Assembly: GCF_023509475.1 (NCBI RefSeq)
Contig: NZ_JAKSDZ010000033.1
Coordinates: 1-34,281 of the forward strand
Source: Aestuariirhabdus haliotis
GTDB lineage: Bacteria > Pseudomonadota > Gammaproteobacteria > Pseudomonadales > Aestuariirhabdaceae
DNA: 34,281 nucleotides
Direction of reading: 5' to 3'
Part shown: positions 7,852-15,287 of the stretch, in pieces
Position numbering within the stretch: the first letter of the stretch is position 1
Layout of the letters: every line of letters begins with the position of its first letter
The notes under the pieces: model-generated
Seen by the model: only the letters and a program-made list of their open reading frames with translations
Database searches by the model: none
What the model was told of the DNA's origin: nothing
Program-made: the position numbers and the translations under genes

Positions 7852-8214
7852 ATGGGAACACAATATTACCTATGGGCCTGGGGTGTCTACTGGTTGTCGG
7901 CCTTGGGCTGTTTGTTGGTTTGGTACCGGATAACACGCCCGTTGGCGAATCGTACCTTCAAAATTCTGTTGCGGGCCGGAGCCTGGATAGTACTCTGTAC
8001 CCCCTGGCCCCAAAGTGGTGATTCTGGGCCACTATCTCCAGCTTTTCTCACCATGTTGTTTGATGGTCTCTCTCTGGGGCCCGATGCGATGCTACGAACA
8101 GCGCCAGTATTGCTTGGCCTGCTGAGTTTGTTACTGGTTTTGCTCTTGCTTGACCTAATGTTCAATCGTACAGCGCAGAAATCTTCTCCTTCAGAGAAGT
8201 CCGCTAACCAGTAA
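7852..8214 (+). CDS. Small hypothetical inner-membrane protein
   Basis: A 120-residue protein I do not recognise. It has hydrophobic segments at about residues 6-25 (LWAWGVYWLSALGCLLVWY), 36-52 and 84-106, separated by short polar loops including CTPWPQSGDSG, and a hydrophilic Ser/Lys-rich tail. Two or three membrane passes are likely. CGGAG (7843-7847) sits four bases before the ATG. It is the first of four co-directional genes leading into the three-TM/winged-helix protein, the vWA protein and yafJ. The 154-nt gap after it leaves room for a separate promoter. No function can be assigned. Confidence 0.65.
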   Translation: MGTQYYLWAWGVYWLSALGCLLVWYRITRPLANRTFKILLRAGAWIVLCTPWPQSGDSGPLSPAFLTMLFDGLSLGPDAMLRTAPVLLGLLSLLLVLLLLDLMFNRTAQKSSPSEKSANQ

Positions 8215-8368
8215 CCGCTGTTTACGCTTTGCTAGAGAATCATGTTATAACCTGTTGTTTGGATGGAAAAATACCCTTGCAGTGCTATAAATAGGGGAGC
8301 CTTCATTATTCCCTTGAAGGCAGGGGCAATGTTCGTAGCTTTCAAGTGTCGGTGCTAACGAGGTAGTA

Positions 8369-9031
8369 ATGGATAATCATTTCTTTGTTCTGGCTGTTGT
8401 TATGTTGATCGCGGGTGCGTTCGGCGGCGTTGTCAATTATTACCTGTTGGGCCGTCAGGAAGATAAGCCCAATGCTTGGGTTAGACCGGTTGTGTTAGGT
8501 ATTGGCGCCTCCTTCCTGGTACCGGTAGTGCTTGACGTGCTTGCCATTAAGCTTGTCCTTGAAAGCGCCGAAGACCCTTCCAAATTACTGATTTTCACCA
8601 GCATCTGCTTGATCGCGGCTATCTTGTCACGATACCTGACCGGTTCTATGGGCGATAAGGTGGCCGAAGAAGCCCAGCGTGCTACAGACAAGACGGAAGC
8701 GTTGATGGTTGAGCTGCGCAACCTGCAAGATGAGATAGCCCCTCTGATTGAAACCGAGACAGAAGCTGACTCGATAGCCTCCGTAGACGATAATACCGGG
8801 GTTGCCGAGCTGGACGTAACCAGTAGTAAGGTGCTGAAAACCCTGGCCAGCGGCCGCTTTATTTTTCGATCGCTGTCCGGCTTATGCCGTGATAGTAGTA
8901 CCGATGAGGCAACGCTTCGCCAAACCCTGTCAGTACTGACCAACAAAGGCCTGGCGGGCCGAAGCCGAGGCCCCAAGGGAGAGCGCTGGTACGTCACCGA
9001 GCGGGGCCGGCGAGTCTTGGAAAGTCAGTAA
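8369..9031 (+). CDS. YLATT-like three-TM protein with C-terminal winged helix
   Basis: A 220-residue protein. Residues 1-95 hold three hydrophobic segments: about 6-28 with GAFGGVVNYY, 42-65 with GIGASFLVPVVLDVL, and 72-88 with LLIFTSICLIAAILSRY. These resemble the YLATT (YEATS-like-associating three TM) module. A charged, probably coiled-coil stretch follows (about 95-130). Residues 145-220 look like a winged helix-turn-helix (FIFRSLSGLCRDSS... LRQTLSVLTNKGLAGRS... WYVTERGRRVLES). The layout suggests a membrane-tethered sensor or adaptor with a DNA- or protein-binding cytoplasmic domain. GAGGT precedes the ATG. The next gene, 40 bases on, encodes a vWA protein, so the two may act together. 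The YLATT assignment is from memory of the pattern and is moderately certain; the DNA-binding role is inferred. Confidence 0.6.
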   Translation: MDNHFFVLAVVMLIAGAFGGVVNYYLLGRQEDKPNAWVRPVVLGIGASFLVPVVLDVLAIKLVLESAEDPSKLLIFTSICLIAAILSRYLTGSMGDKVAEEAQRATDKTEALMVELRNLQDEIAPLIETETEADSIASVDDNTGVAELDVTSSKVLKTLASGRFIFRSLSGLCRDSSTDEATLRQTLSVLTNKGLAGRSRGPKGERWYVTERGRRVLESQ

Positions 9032-9071
9032 TCTCTTCGTGTTATTCTGCTTCTGAAGGGGGTATCCATTG

Positions 9072-11054
9072 ATGGCTTTGGTTTCCGTCAGTCTCAGGCG
9101 ACTTTTTGTGTTTTGGTGTCTTCTCGCGAGTACTTTCAGCCTGGCCGAATCAGGGACTGATGTCCGTATGCTGATCGATATATCCGGCAGCATGAAGGCC
9201 AATGACCCCAATAACCTCCGTGTACCTGCAGTAGAGTTGATGGCAGATTTATTGCCCGATGGCAGTAAGGCGGGGGTCTGGACTTTTGGTCAGGAAGTAA
9301 ACATGTTGGTGCCTTACGGTGCTGTTAATGAACAGTGGCGGGAGGTGGCTCGAAAGGAGCTTAAAAAGATCAATTCGGTTGCCCTGCACACCAATATTGG
9401 TGCGGCGCTGGATAAAGCCAGTTTTGACCGCAGTGAATCGCCAACGTCGGGACCTCGGCATATGGTGATACTGACCGACGGTATGGTTGATGTGTCTAAA
9501 GATCCTGAGGTTGATAAAGCCGCCAGAGATCAAATTCTAAGTGAGCAATTGCCTGAACTGGTTAAGAGTGACTTTCGATTGCACACCATTGCCTTGTCCG
9601 ATAACTCCGATAAGGAGTTGATGGAAACACTGGCCATTGATAGCGGTGGTTTTTCTTCCCAGGCTGATGACGCAAAAGCGCTCACCAAGCTGTTCCTCAA
9701 GGCACTTGAGCAGGCATCCCCTGTTGATGAAGTCCCATTAAAGGGTAATCGTTTCCTGATTGACTCATCGATTGATGAATTTACCCTGTTGGCTTTTAAG
9801 AAAGATTCGAATCAACCGGTTCGCCTGCAATCTCCTTCTGAAGCCATTATTGATCGGGACAACCCAGGTGAAGGGGTGCGTTGGCATGCCACAACTTCCT
9901 ATGATTTGATTACCATTCCACAGCCTTTCGAAGGTGAGTGGGTGTTACAATCTGAGGAATCCCCTGAAAACCGTGTCACCGTTGTTAGTGATCTCAAGAT
10001 GTCTGTATCGAGATTGCCAGCAAATGCCTATCTGGGTGAGCGGCTATCTCTGCAGGTGCGTTTCACCGATGCGGAGCAGCCCATAACCAAACCGGAATTT
10101 CTCGATCTGATTGACGCGACAGTGGAAGTACGTGACTCGGAAGGAGAGCAGGTAGCCCGGGTTGAGCAATCTGGCAGGGAATTGAGTGAAGGCCGCTTTG
10201 ATTATGTCTTGCCGGCATTCCCAGACCAGGGAAGCTATGAAGTGGCGGTGCTGGCTGACGGGCGAACCTTTAAACGGGAGATGCGTCAGCAGGTTTCTGT
10301 ACGTAAACCCTTTCAATTTAGCGCCGAATTGATCACCGGAACTGGGCCGGACCGCTTTGAAGTGGAAGTAATCCCCCGCAGCCAAACGATCGATCGTGGA
10401 GCCACCCAAGTGTTTGCGCGTATTCGTAAGCCCGATGGTACCAAGCAGTTGCGTGGCGTCGACCTTTCTGAGGATGGTCGTAAATGGCGCTTTCCAATCG
10501 AGGCACTAACCCGGGGAGAGTATCAGGTCTCGCTCAAGGTGTCGGTGGTTACCCGCGACAATAAGGCTTTTGAAGTCAGGGCTGATCCGTTGGTCTTGAA
10601 TTATCCCGAAGGTGGAAAGGTACAAGCGGATGTGTCGATCAATGAGCCTGCACAATCAGAGCAGGTTGTACCGCCCCAACACAATGAACAGCTACTGAGT
10701 CAATCAGTCGAGGCAAGTGATCAAGTTGCACCTGACGCCGATAAAGAACCCTTAACAGAGCAAGAAGCCAAGGTTGAACCTGATGAGCCTGCAGTAACGG
10801 AGTCACCGGAAGCGGCAGAAAAGGAACCTGCTAAAGAGGCTGTGGAGGCCCCCGAGGCAGAAAACCCTGCTGAAGCTAAGGCGGAAGGCGAAGCACCAGA
10901 AGAAGAATCAAAACTTTGGCTCTATCTCGGATTGGCGCTTGGCAATTTGCTGTTACTTGGCGGATTGATTTTTGTTTACATGAAATTTATCCGTGAACCC
11001 AAGCCTGCTGCACCGGTTGAAGAGGTTGAGGAAGACGGGGATGATGCTCGATAA
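9072..11054 (+). CDS. Membrane-anchored periplasmic vWA protein (TIGR03503-like)
   Basis: A 660-residue exported protein. After a signal peptide (1-25) comes a von Willebrand factor A domain (about 30-210) with a complete MIDAS metal site: Asp36-x-Ser38-x-Ser40 (DISGSMK), Thr107 (LHTNIG) and Asp136 (LTDG). Residues about 215-520 are predicted beta-rich, Ig-like repeats. An acidic Pro/Glu/Ala-rich linker (about 525-615) leads to one TM helix (LWLYLGLALGNLLLLGGLIF) and a short acidic cytoplasmic tail. The ATG at 9072 follows GAAGGGGG by nine bases; an in-frame TTG one codon earlier is less likely. The arrangement matches gammaproteobacterial vWA proteins of the TIGR03503 type, whose function is unknown. 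A role in periplasmic protein or metal-dependent assembly is plausible. Confidence 0.8.
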   Translation: MALVSVSLRRLFVFWCLLASTFSLAESGTDVRMLIDISGSMKANDPNNLRVPAVELMADLLPDGSKAGVWTFGQEVNMLVPYGAVNEQWREVARKELKKINSVALHTNIGAALDKASFDRSESPTSGPRHMVILTDGMVDVSKDPEVDKAARDQILSEQLPELVKSDFRLHTIALSDNSDKELMETLAIDSGGFSSQADDAKALTKLFLKALEQASPVDEVPLKGNRFLIDSSIDEFTLLAFKKDSNQPVRLQSPSEAIIDRDNPGEGVRWHATTSYDLITIPQPFEGEWVLQSEESPENRVTVVSDLKMSVSRLPANAYLGERLSLQVRFTDAEQPITKPEFLDLIDATVEVRDSEGEQVARVEQSGRELSEGRFDYVLPAFPDQGSYEVAVLADGRTFKREMRQQVSVRKPFQFSAELITGTGPDRFEVEVIPRSQTIDRGATQVFARIRKPDGTKQLRGVDLSEDGRKWRFPIEALTRGEYQVSLKVSVVTRDNKAFEVRADPLVLNYPEGGKVQADVSINEPAQSEQVVPPQHNEQLLSQSVEASDQVAPDADKEPLTEQEAKVEPDEPAVTESPEAAEKEPAKEAVEAPEAENPAEAKAEGEAPEEESKLWLYLGLALGNLLLLGGLIFVYMKFIREPKPAAPVEEVEEDGDDAR

Positions 11055-11099
11055 TGCAACGAGTGGTGTTAGAGGTGATACAACAAGTCAGGCCTGACA

Positions 11100-11867
11100 A
11101 TGTGTGAACTGCTGGGCATGAGTGCCAACGTACCAACAGATATCTGTTTTAGCTTTAGTGGCTTGATGGAGCGTGGTGGCAAAACCGGTCCCCATGCGGA
11201 CGGCTGGGGGATCGCCTTTTACGAGGGTGCTGCGGTTCGGGAGTTTCGAGACCCTAAGCCAAGCTGTCAGTCTGAAATTGCTCGCCTGGTTAGCCGTTAT
11301 CCCATTAAAAGCTGCAATGTCATTAGCCATATTCGGCAAGCTAATTCCGGTCGCATCTGCCTGGAAAATACCCACCCCTTTGTCCGCGAGCTTTGGGGGC
11401 GCCAGTGGACCTTTGCCCATAATGGTCAGCTTAAAGGGGTGAAAAAACTACCTCTGGGCTGTTATCGGCCAGTGGGCACTACGGATAGCGAATACGCGTT
11501 TTGCTGGCTATTGGGTCAACTGCGTAATCGATTTCCCACACCGCCTAAGCGTCAGCAAACCATCTGGCGAGAAGTTAATCGATTGTGCGACCAGTTAGGT
11601 CAGTTGGGGGTGTTCAATATGCTCTTCTGTGATGCACGTAATCTTTACTGTTATTGCACCACACGGTTGTGCTGGATAACACGCCGGGCGCCCTTTGCAG
11701 AGGCCGTGTTAAAAGACGCGGAAATGTCTGTAGATTTCAGTAACGAGACAACCCCTAGCGATATAGTGACCGTGATTGCGACGACTGCATTAACCGAGAA
11801 TGAGCAATGGCATTCGATGGTGCCGGGAGAATTCAGGGTCTTTCGAGACGGAATCCTTATTCACTGA
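11100..11867 (+). CDS. yafJ: Class II glutamine amidotransferase YafJ
   Basis: A 255-residue protein, the same length as E. coli YafJ and nearly identical over [19 protein letters not shown]. Cys2 is the N-terminal nucleophile that hydrolyses glutamine after Met1 removal. [15 protein letters not shown] and [11 protein letters not shown] form the glutaminase site seen in YafJ and EgtC relatives. There is no synthetase domain, so the ammonia acceptor or actual substrate (possibly a gamma-glutamyl compound) is unknown. It follows the vWA gene by 45 bases in the same direction and may share its transcript. No strong ribosome site is visible, but the Met-Cys start is fixed by the catalytic Cys. 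Confidence 0.92.
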   Translation: MCELLGMSANVPTDICFSFSGLMERGGKTGPHADGWGIAFYEGAAVREFRDPKPSCQSEIARLVSRYPIKSCNVISHIRQANSGRICLENTHPFVRELWGRQWTFAHNGQLKGVKKLPLGCYRPVGTTDSEYAFCWLLGQLRNRFPTPPKRQQTIWREVNRLCDQLGQLGVFNMLFCDARNLYCYCTTRLCWITRRAPFAEAVLKDAEMSVDFSNETTPSDIVTVIATTALTENEQWHSMVPGEFRVFRDGILIH

Positions 11868-11982
11868 GAATTAGCTTGTTTACAGGCCGCAACTGAATAT
11901 CACGCAGAATCAAAGCGTCATTCGTTGGTGTATCAAGCCTCTCAAACGGCGCCTGTTGAGCTTCTGTATATGGGAGAGGTCT

Positions 11983-12010
11983 TAGCCCGGACCGTAAAGG
12001 AACCGGGCTA
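11983..12010. terminator. Hairpin between yafJ and cysK, weak terminator candidate
   Basis: TAGCCCGG (11983-11990) pairs with CCGGGCTA (12003-12010) around a 12-nt loop, in the space between the convergent yafJ and cysK. Neither side is followed by a clear T-tract in the direction of transcription, so its role in termination is uncertain. Confidence 0.35.
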
Positions 12011-12033
12011 TATAAAAAGAGCGACAGGACGAT

Positions 12034-13005
12034 TTACTGAACCGACTCGGTTTCGCTGAACATGCCTTCAAACAGGGCTGAGGAGAGGTAGCGCTCGCCA
12101 GAGTCCGGTAAGACAACAACGATGGTCTTGTCTTTATTCTCCTCTCTTTCTGCTGCTTTCAGGGCCGCTGCGGTCGCAGCACCACAAGAGATGCCGACCA
12201 GAATACCCTCTTCAGTCATCAAACGCCGGGCCGTTGCAATAGCTTCCTCGTTGCTGATCTGCTCAACTTCGTCAACCATGTCCAGATCGAGGTTGTCTGG
12301 CACAAAACCGGCACCTATCCCCTGAATTTTGTGGGGGGCGGGGGTTAGTTCCTCATTGGCAATGGTTTGGCTAATGATAGGGGAATCGACTGGTTCAACC
12401 GCAATGCTGGTAATCGCCTTACCCTGAGTGTTTTTAATATAACGGGACACCCCGGTAATGGTGCCTCCGGTGCCAACCCCGGCGACAAAAACATCGACTT
12501 CTCCGTCGGTATCATTCCAGATTTCAGGCCCAGTGGTTTGCTCATGAATCGCGGGGTTAGCCGGGTTTTCGAACTGACCGGGCATAAAGTAGTGTTCGGG
12601 TTGTTCGGCTGCGATCTCCTGAGCTTTGGCGATAGCACCTTTCATACCTTTCGCCGGCTCGGTCAGTACAATATTTGCCCCCAGGGCTTTCATCACCTTA
12701 CGGCGTTCCAGGCTCATGGAGGAGGGCATGGTCAGGGTGATTTTGTAACCACGTGAAGCGGCAACGAAGCAGAGAGCAATGCCGGTGTTGCCGCTGGTAG
12801 GTTCGATGATTTCCATACCGGGTTTAAGTGCCCCGGATTTTTCCGCTTCCCAGATCATGCTGGCGCCAATACGACATTTGACGCTCCCCGCAGGGTTACG
12901 GCTTTCGACTTTGGCATATAGCTTGGCATTGGGTGCCAGCCTACCGAGTCTCACCAGGGGGGTCTTGCCAATAGTCAGGGAGTTGTCATCGTAAAGGTTG
13001 CTCAT
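12034..13005 (-). CDS. cysK: Cysteine synthase A (O-acetylserine sulfhydrylase)
   Basis: A 323-residue PLP enzyme that makes cysteine from O-acetylserine and sulfide. Lys43 in NPAGSVKCR is the PLP Schiff-base lysine, [10 protein letters not shown] binds the substrate carboxylate, and [10 protein letters not shown] holds the PLP phosphate. The SVKCRIG context and C-terminal [14 protein letters not shown] point to CysK rather than CysM. The start at 13005 is chosen because [20 protein letters not shown] aligns with the E. coli N-terminus; an upstream in-frame ATG at 13050 would begin only about five bases after the predicted transcript start. It is monocistronic and divergent from moxR. No Cys-regulon site was identified. 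Confidence 0.95.
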   Translation of the reverse strand: MSNLYDDNSLTIGKTPLVRLGRLAPNAKLYAKVESRNPAGSVKCRIGASMIWEAEKSGALKPGMEIIEPTSGNTGIALCFVAASRGYKITLTMPSSMSLERRKVMKALGANIVLTEPAKGMKGAIAKAQEIAAEQPEHYFMPGQFENPANPAIHEQTTGPEIWNDTDGEVDVFVAGVGTGGTITGVSRYIKNTQGKAITSIAVEPVDSPIISQTIANEELTPAPHKIQGIGAGFVPDNLDLDMVDEVEQISNEEAIATARRLMTEEGILVGISCGAATAAALKAAEREENKDKTIVVVLPDSGERYLSSALFEGMFSETESVQ

Positions 13006-13061
13006 TGATTGGGTCCTGAAGGTTAATGAATGAAATTGCTGGCCTATCACTATAGTGCAGC

Positions 13062-13067
13062 ATTATA
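13062..13067 (-). promoter_or_regulatory. cysK: Probable -10 element of cysK
   Basis: Read on the - strand this is a perfect TATAAT, placing the transcript start near 13055 and giving a leader of about 50 nt to the ATG at 13005. The 10-bp palindrome CACTATAGTG (13048-13057) covers the predicted start site and could be an operator. No good -35 is present, which would fit an activated promoter. Confidence 0.4.
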
Positions 13068-13171
13068 AAATCACATATCCGATTATTTTGTTTAGAAATA
13101 ACTGTCAGTTATAACGAGCGCTGACTTAGTTGATGTATCAAGTACTCTTCGATAGAGTGAGCCAAGCTAAA

Positions 13172-13186
13172 TGGTTATCATAACCA
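13172..13186. promoter_or_regulatory. Perfect dyad upstream of the MoxR gene
   Basis: TGGTTAT (13172-13178) and ATAACCA (13180-13186) form 7-bp perfect arms around one base, 41 bp before the MoxR start codon. It is a candidate operator for the moxR/vWA operon; the regulator is unknown. Confidence 0.35.
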
Positions 13187-13227
13187 GTAATACATTGACA
13201 GCCGCGATCGCTCGTGAGGAAACGGTA

Positions 13228-14079
13228 ATGAAATTTGATAGTACCCAGCAGTATGTTGCTACTGATGATCTGAAAATGGCCGTAAACGCTGCCATTACCC
13301 TGCAACGTCCCTTGTTGGTCAAAGGTGAACCAGGAACCGGTAAAACCATGTTGGCCGAAGAGGTTGCTGAATCTCTGGGGCATCGCCTGATTCAATGGAA
13401 CATTAAATCCACCACCAAAGCCCAGCAAGGCCTTTACGAGTACGATGCCGTATCTCGCTTGCGTGACTCCCAGTTAGGGGACGATCGCGTTCACGATATA
13501 AGCAATTACATTGTGAGAGGCAAGTTGTGGGAAGCCTTTGAGGCGGACGAACAGGTCGTTTTGCTTATCGATGAGATCGATAAAGCCGATATTGAATTTC
13601 CAAACGACCTGCTGCAAGAGCTCGATAAGATGGAGTTCTTTGTCTACGAGCTGCAAAAAATGGTCAAGGCTACTCATCGCCCTATCATTATCATCACCAG
13701 TAATAACGAAAAAGAGCTGCCGGATGCCTTCTTGCGTCGATGCTTTTTCCATTACATCTCCTTTCCGGATCGCGACACCATGAAGTGTATTGTCGATGTT
13801 CATTATCCGGGTATTGCCGATACGATGGTCAAGGAAGCCCTGGAAGTCTTCTTCGATGTGCGCCAGGTTCCCGGTTTGAAGAAAAAGCCCTCTACTTCTG
13901 AACTGATCGATTGGCTAAAGCTGCTGATGGCGGATGATACGGGAGCGAAACTTTTACAAGAGCGAGACCCGACCAAGGCGATACCTCCGCTTTGTGGTGC
14001 CTTGGTAAAAAACGAACAAGACGTACAACTGCTTGAGCGTCTCGCGTTTATGACCCGGAGACAGGGTCGCCAGGGGTAA
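13228..14079 (+). CDS. MoxR family AAA+ ATPase
   Basis: A 283-residue AAA+ ATPase with Walker A GEPGTGKT (33-40), Walker B LLIDEID (112-118), a sensor-1 Asn in ITSNNEKELPDAFLRR, and the C-terminal lid. MoxR ATPases act as chaperones that insert metals or assemble complexes and almost always pair with a vWA protein, as here: the next gene begins four bases after the stop. The start at 13228 has GAGGA (13216-13220) seven bases upstream; the in-frame ATG at 13171 lies in the promoter dyad. It belongs near the CoxD-like side of the family, but the complex it services is unknown because no client enzyme lies next to it. Confidence 0.92.
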   Translation: MKFDSTQQYVATDDLKMAVNAAITLQRPLLVKGEPGTGKTMLAEEVAESLGHRLIQWNIKSTTKAQQGLYEYDAVSRLRDSQLGDDRVHDISNYIVRGKLWEAFEADEQVVLLIDEIDKADIEFPNDLLQELDKMEFFVYELQKMVKATHRPIIIITSNNEKELPDAFLRRCFFHYISFPDRDTMKCIVDVHYPGIADTMVKEALEVFFDVRQVPGLKKKPSTSELIDWLKLLMADDTGAKLLQERDPTKAIPPLCGALVKNEQDVQLLERLAFMTRRQGRQG

Positions 14080-14083
14080 GCCG

Positions 14084-15262
14084 ATGCTTCTTGATTTTTT
14101 CTCGGAAATTCGGGCGGCCAAAGTCCCTGCAACCCTGAAAGAGTTGCTTGACCTGATGGAGGCGCTTAAGCAAGGGGTCGTGTTTGCTGACCTCGACCAG
14201 TTCTATTTTCTGGCCAGAACCTGTCTGGTAAAAGATGAAAAGCACTTTGATAAGTTTGACCGTGCGTTTAGTGCCTATTTTGAGGGGCTGGCCAATATTG
14301 ATGATCTTTTGGAGGCGATGATACCGGAAGAGTGGCTACGCAAAGAGTTTGAAAAGTCACTGACCGAAGAAGAGAAAGCCAAGATTGAATCCTTGGGTGG
14401 TCTGGACAAGTTGCTGGAAGAATTCAAGAAACGTCTCGAAGAACAAAAGAAACGACATCAGGGGGGGAATCGCTGGATCGGTACCGGTGGCACCTCGCCT
14501 TATGGCGCTTATGGTTACAACCCGGAAGGCATCCGAATTGGTCAGGAAGGTGGGCGCAATAACAGTGCAGTGAAAGTGTGGGACAAGCGGGAATTTCGCA
14601 ACCTTGACGAAGATATTGAGCTCGGCACCCGAAATATTAAAATGGCCCTACGCCGGTTGAGAAAGTTTGCCCGCCAGGGCGCTGCGGATCAGCTGGATAT
14701 TAACGATACGATCTCTTCTACGGCGAAGAATGGAGGCTGGTTGGACCTGAAACTGGTACCCGAGCGCCATAATGCGGTAAAAGTACTATTGTTTATCGAT
14801 ATTGGCGGCACGATGGATGCCCATGTGCGTTTATGTGAAGAGCTGTTTTCAGCCTGCAAAACTGAATTCAAGCACCTCGAGTTCTTCTATTTTCATAACT
14901 GTATTTATGAAAGCGTGTGGAAGGATAATCTGCGTCGTGCCAACGAGCGCACATCGACCTGGGATCTTTTGCATACCTTTGGCTCTGACTACAAAGTGAT
15001 CTTTATTGGGGACGCCTCTATGGCTCCTTACGAAGTGAGCCATGTGGGTGGCAGCGTCGAACATTGGAACGAGGAAGCGGGTTCGGTCTGGCTGGAGCGG
15101 GTGCGCGAGAAATTCAGTAAAGTGATTTGGTTAAACCCCCACACCCCTGATAGCTGGGGATATACTCAGTCAACCCAAATGATCAAACAATTGGTGGAAG
15201 ACAAGATGTATCCGCTAACGGTAAAAGGATTAGAAGAGGGGATGCGGTACCTGAGTAAATAG
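14084..15262 (+). CDS. vWA domain protein, CoxE-like partner of MoxR
   Basis: A 392-residue cytoplasmic protein. The N-terminal helical part (1-150) ends in a charged coiled coil (EEFKKRLEEQKKRHQ), followed by a Gly-rich loop (about 125-165). The vWA domain begins near residue 230. Its MIDAS is altered: DIGGTMD (239-245) has Gly and Thr where the canonical motif has two Ser. This Gly form recurs in CoxE-like proteins, so it may still bind metal weakly or work as a scaffold. A second acidic motif is FIGDASMAPYE. The gene follows the MoxR ATPase by four bases, and together they form the standard chaperone pair. There is no signal peptide or TM segment. The function is inferred from the pairing. 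Confidence 0.88.
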   Translation: MLLDFFSEIRAAKVPATLKELLDLMEALKQGVVFADLDQFYFLARTCLVKDEKHFDKFDRAFSAYFEGLANIDDLLEAMIPEEWLRKEFEKSLTEEEKAKIESLGGLDKLLEEFKKRLEEQKKRHQGGNRWIGTGGTSPYGAYGYNPEGIRIGQEGGRNNSAVKVWDKREFRNLDEDIELGTRNIKMALRRLRKFARQGAADQLDINDTISSTAKNGGWLDLKLVPERHNAVKVLLFIDIGGTMDAHVRLCEELFSACKTEFKHLEFFYFHNCIYESVWKDNLRRANERTSTWDLLHTFGSDYKVIFIGDASMAPYEVSHVGGSVEHWNEEAGSVWLERVREKFSKVIWLNPHTPDSWGYTQSTQMIKQLVEDKMYPLTVKGLEEGMRYLSK

Positions 15263-15287
15263 GAAAGCCTGATGCTCTACAGCGCTA

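Noticed and set aside
8260-8282. Sigma-54-like string (TGG...CCTTGCAG) before the three-TM gene
   Set aside because: GG and GC are 12 bases apart instead of 10, which sigma-54 promoters do not tolerate.
8455-8997. 180-residue - strand open frame
   Set aside because: It is fully antisense to the three-TM/winged-helix gene, which has clear domains; the antisense translation is Ser/Arg-rich with no domain.
13006-13050. 15-residue N-terminal extension of CysK
   Set aside because: The family N-terminus begins at the ATG at 13005, and the upstream ATG lies almost at the predicted transcript start.
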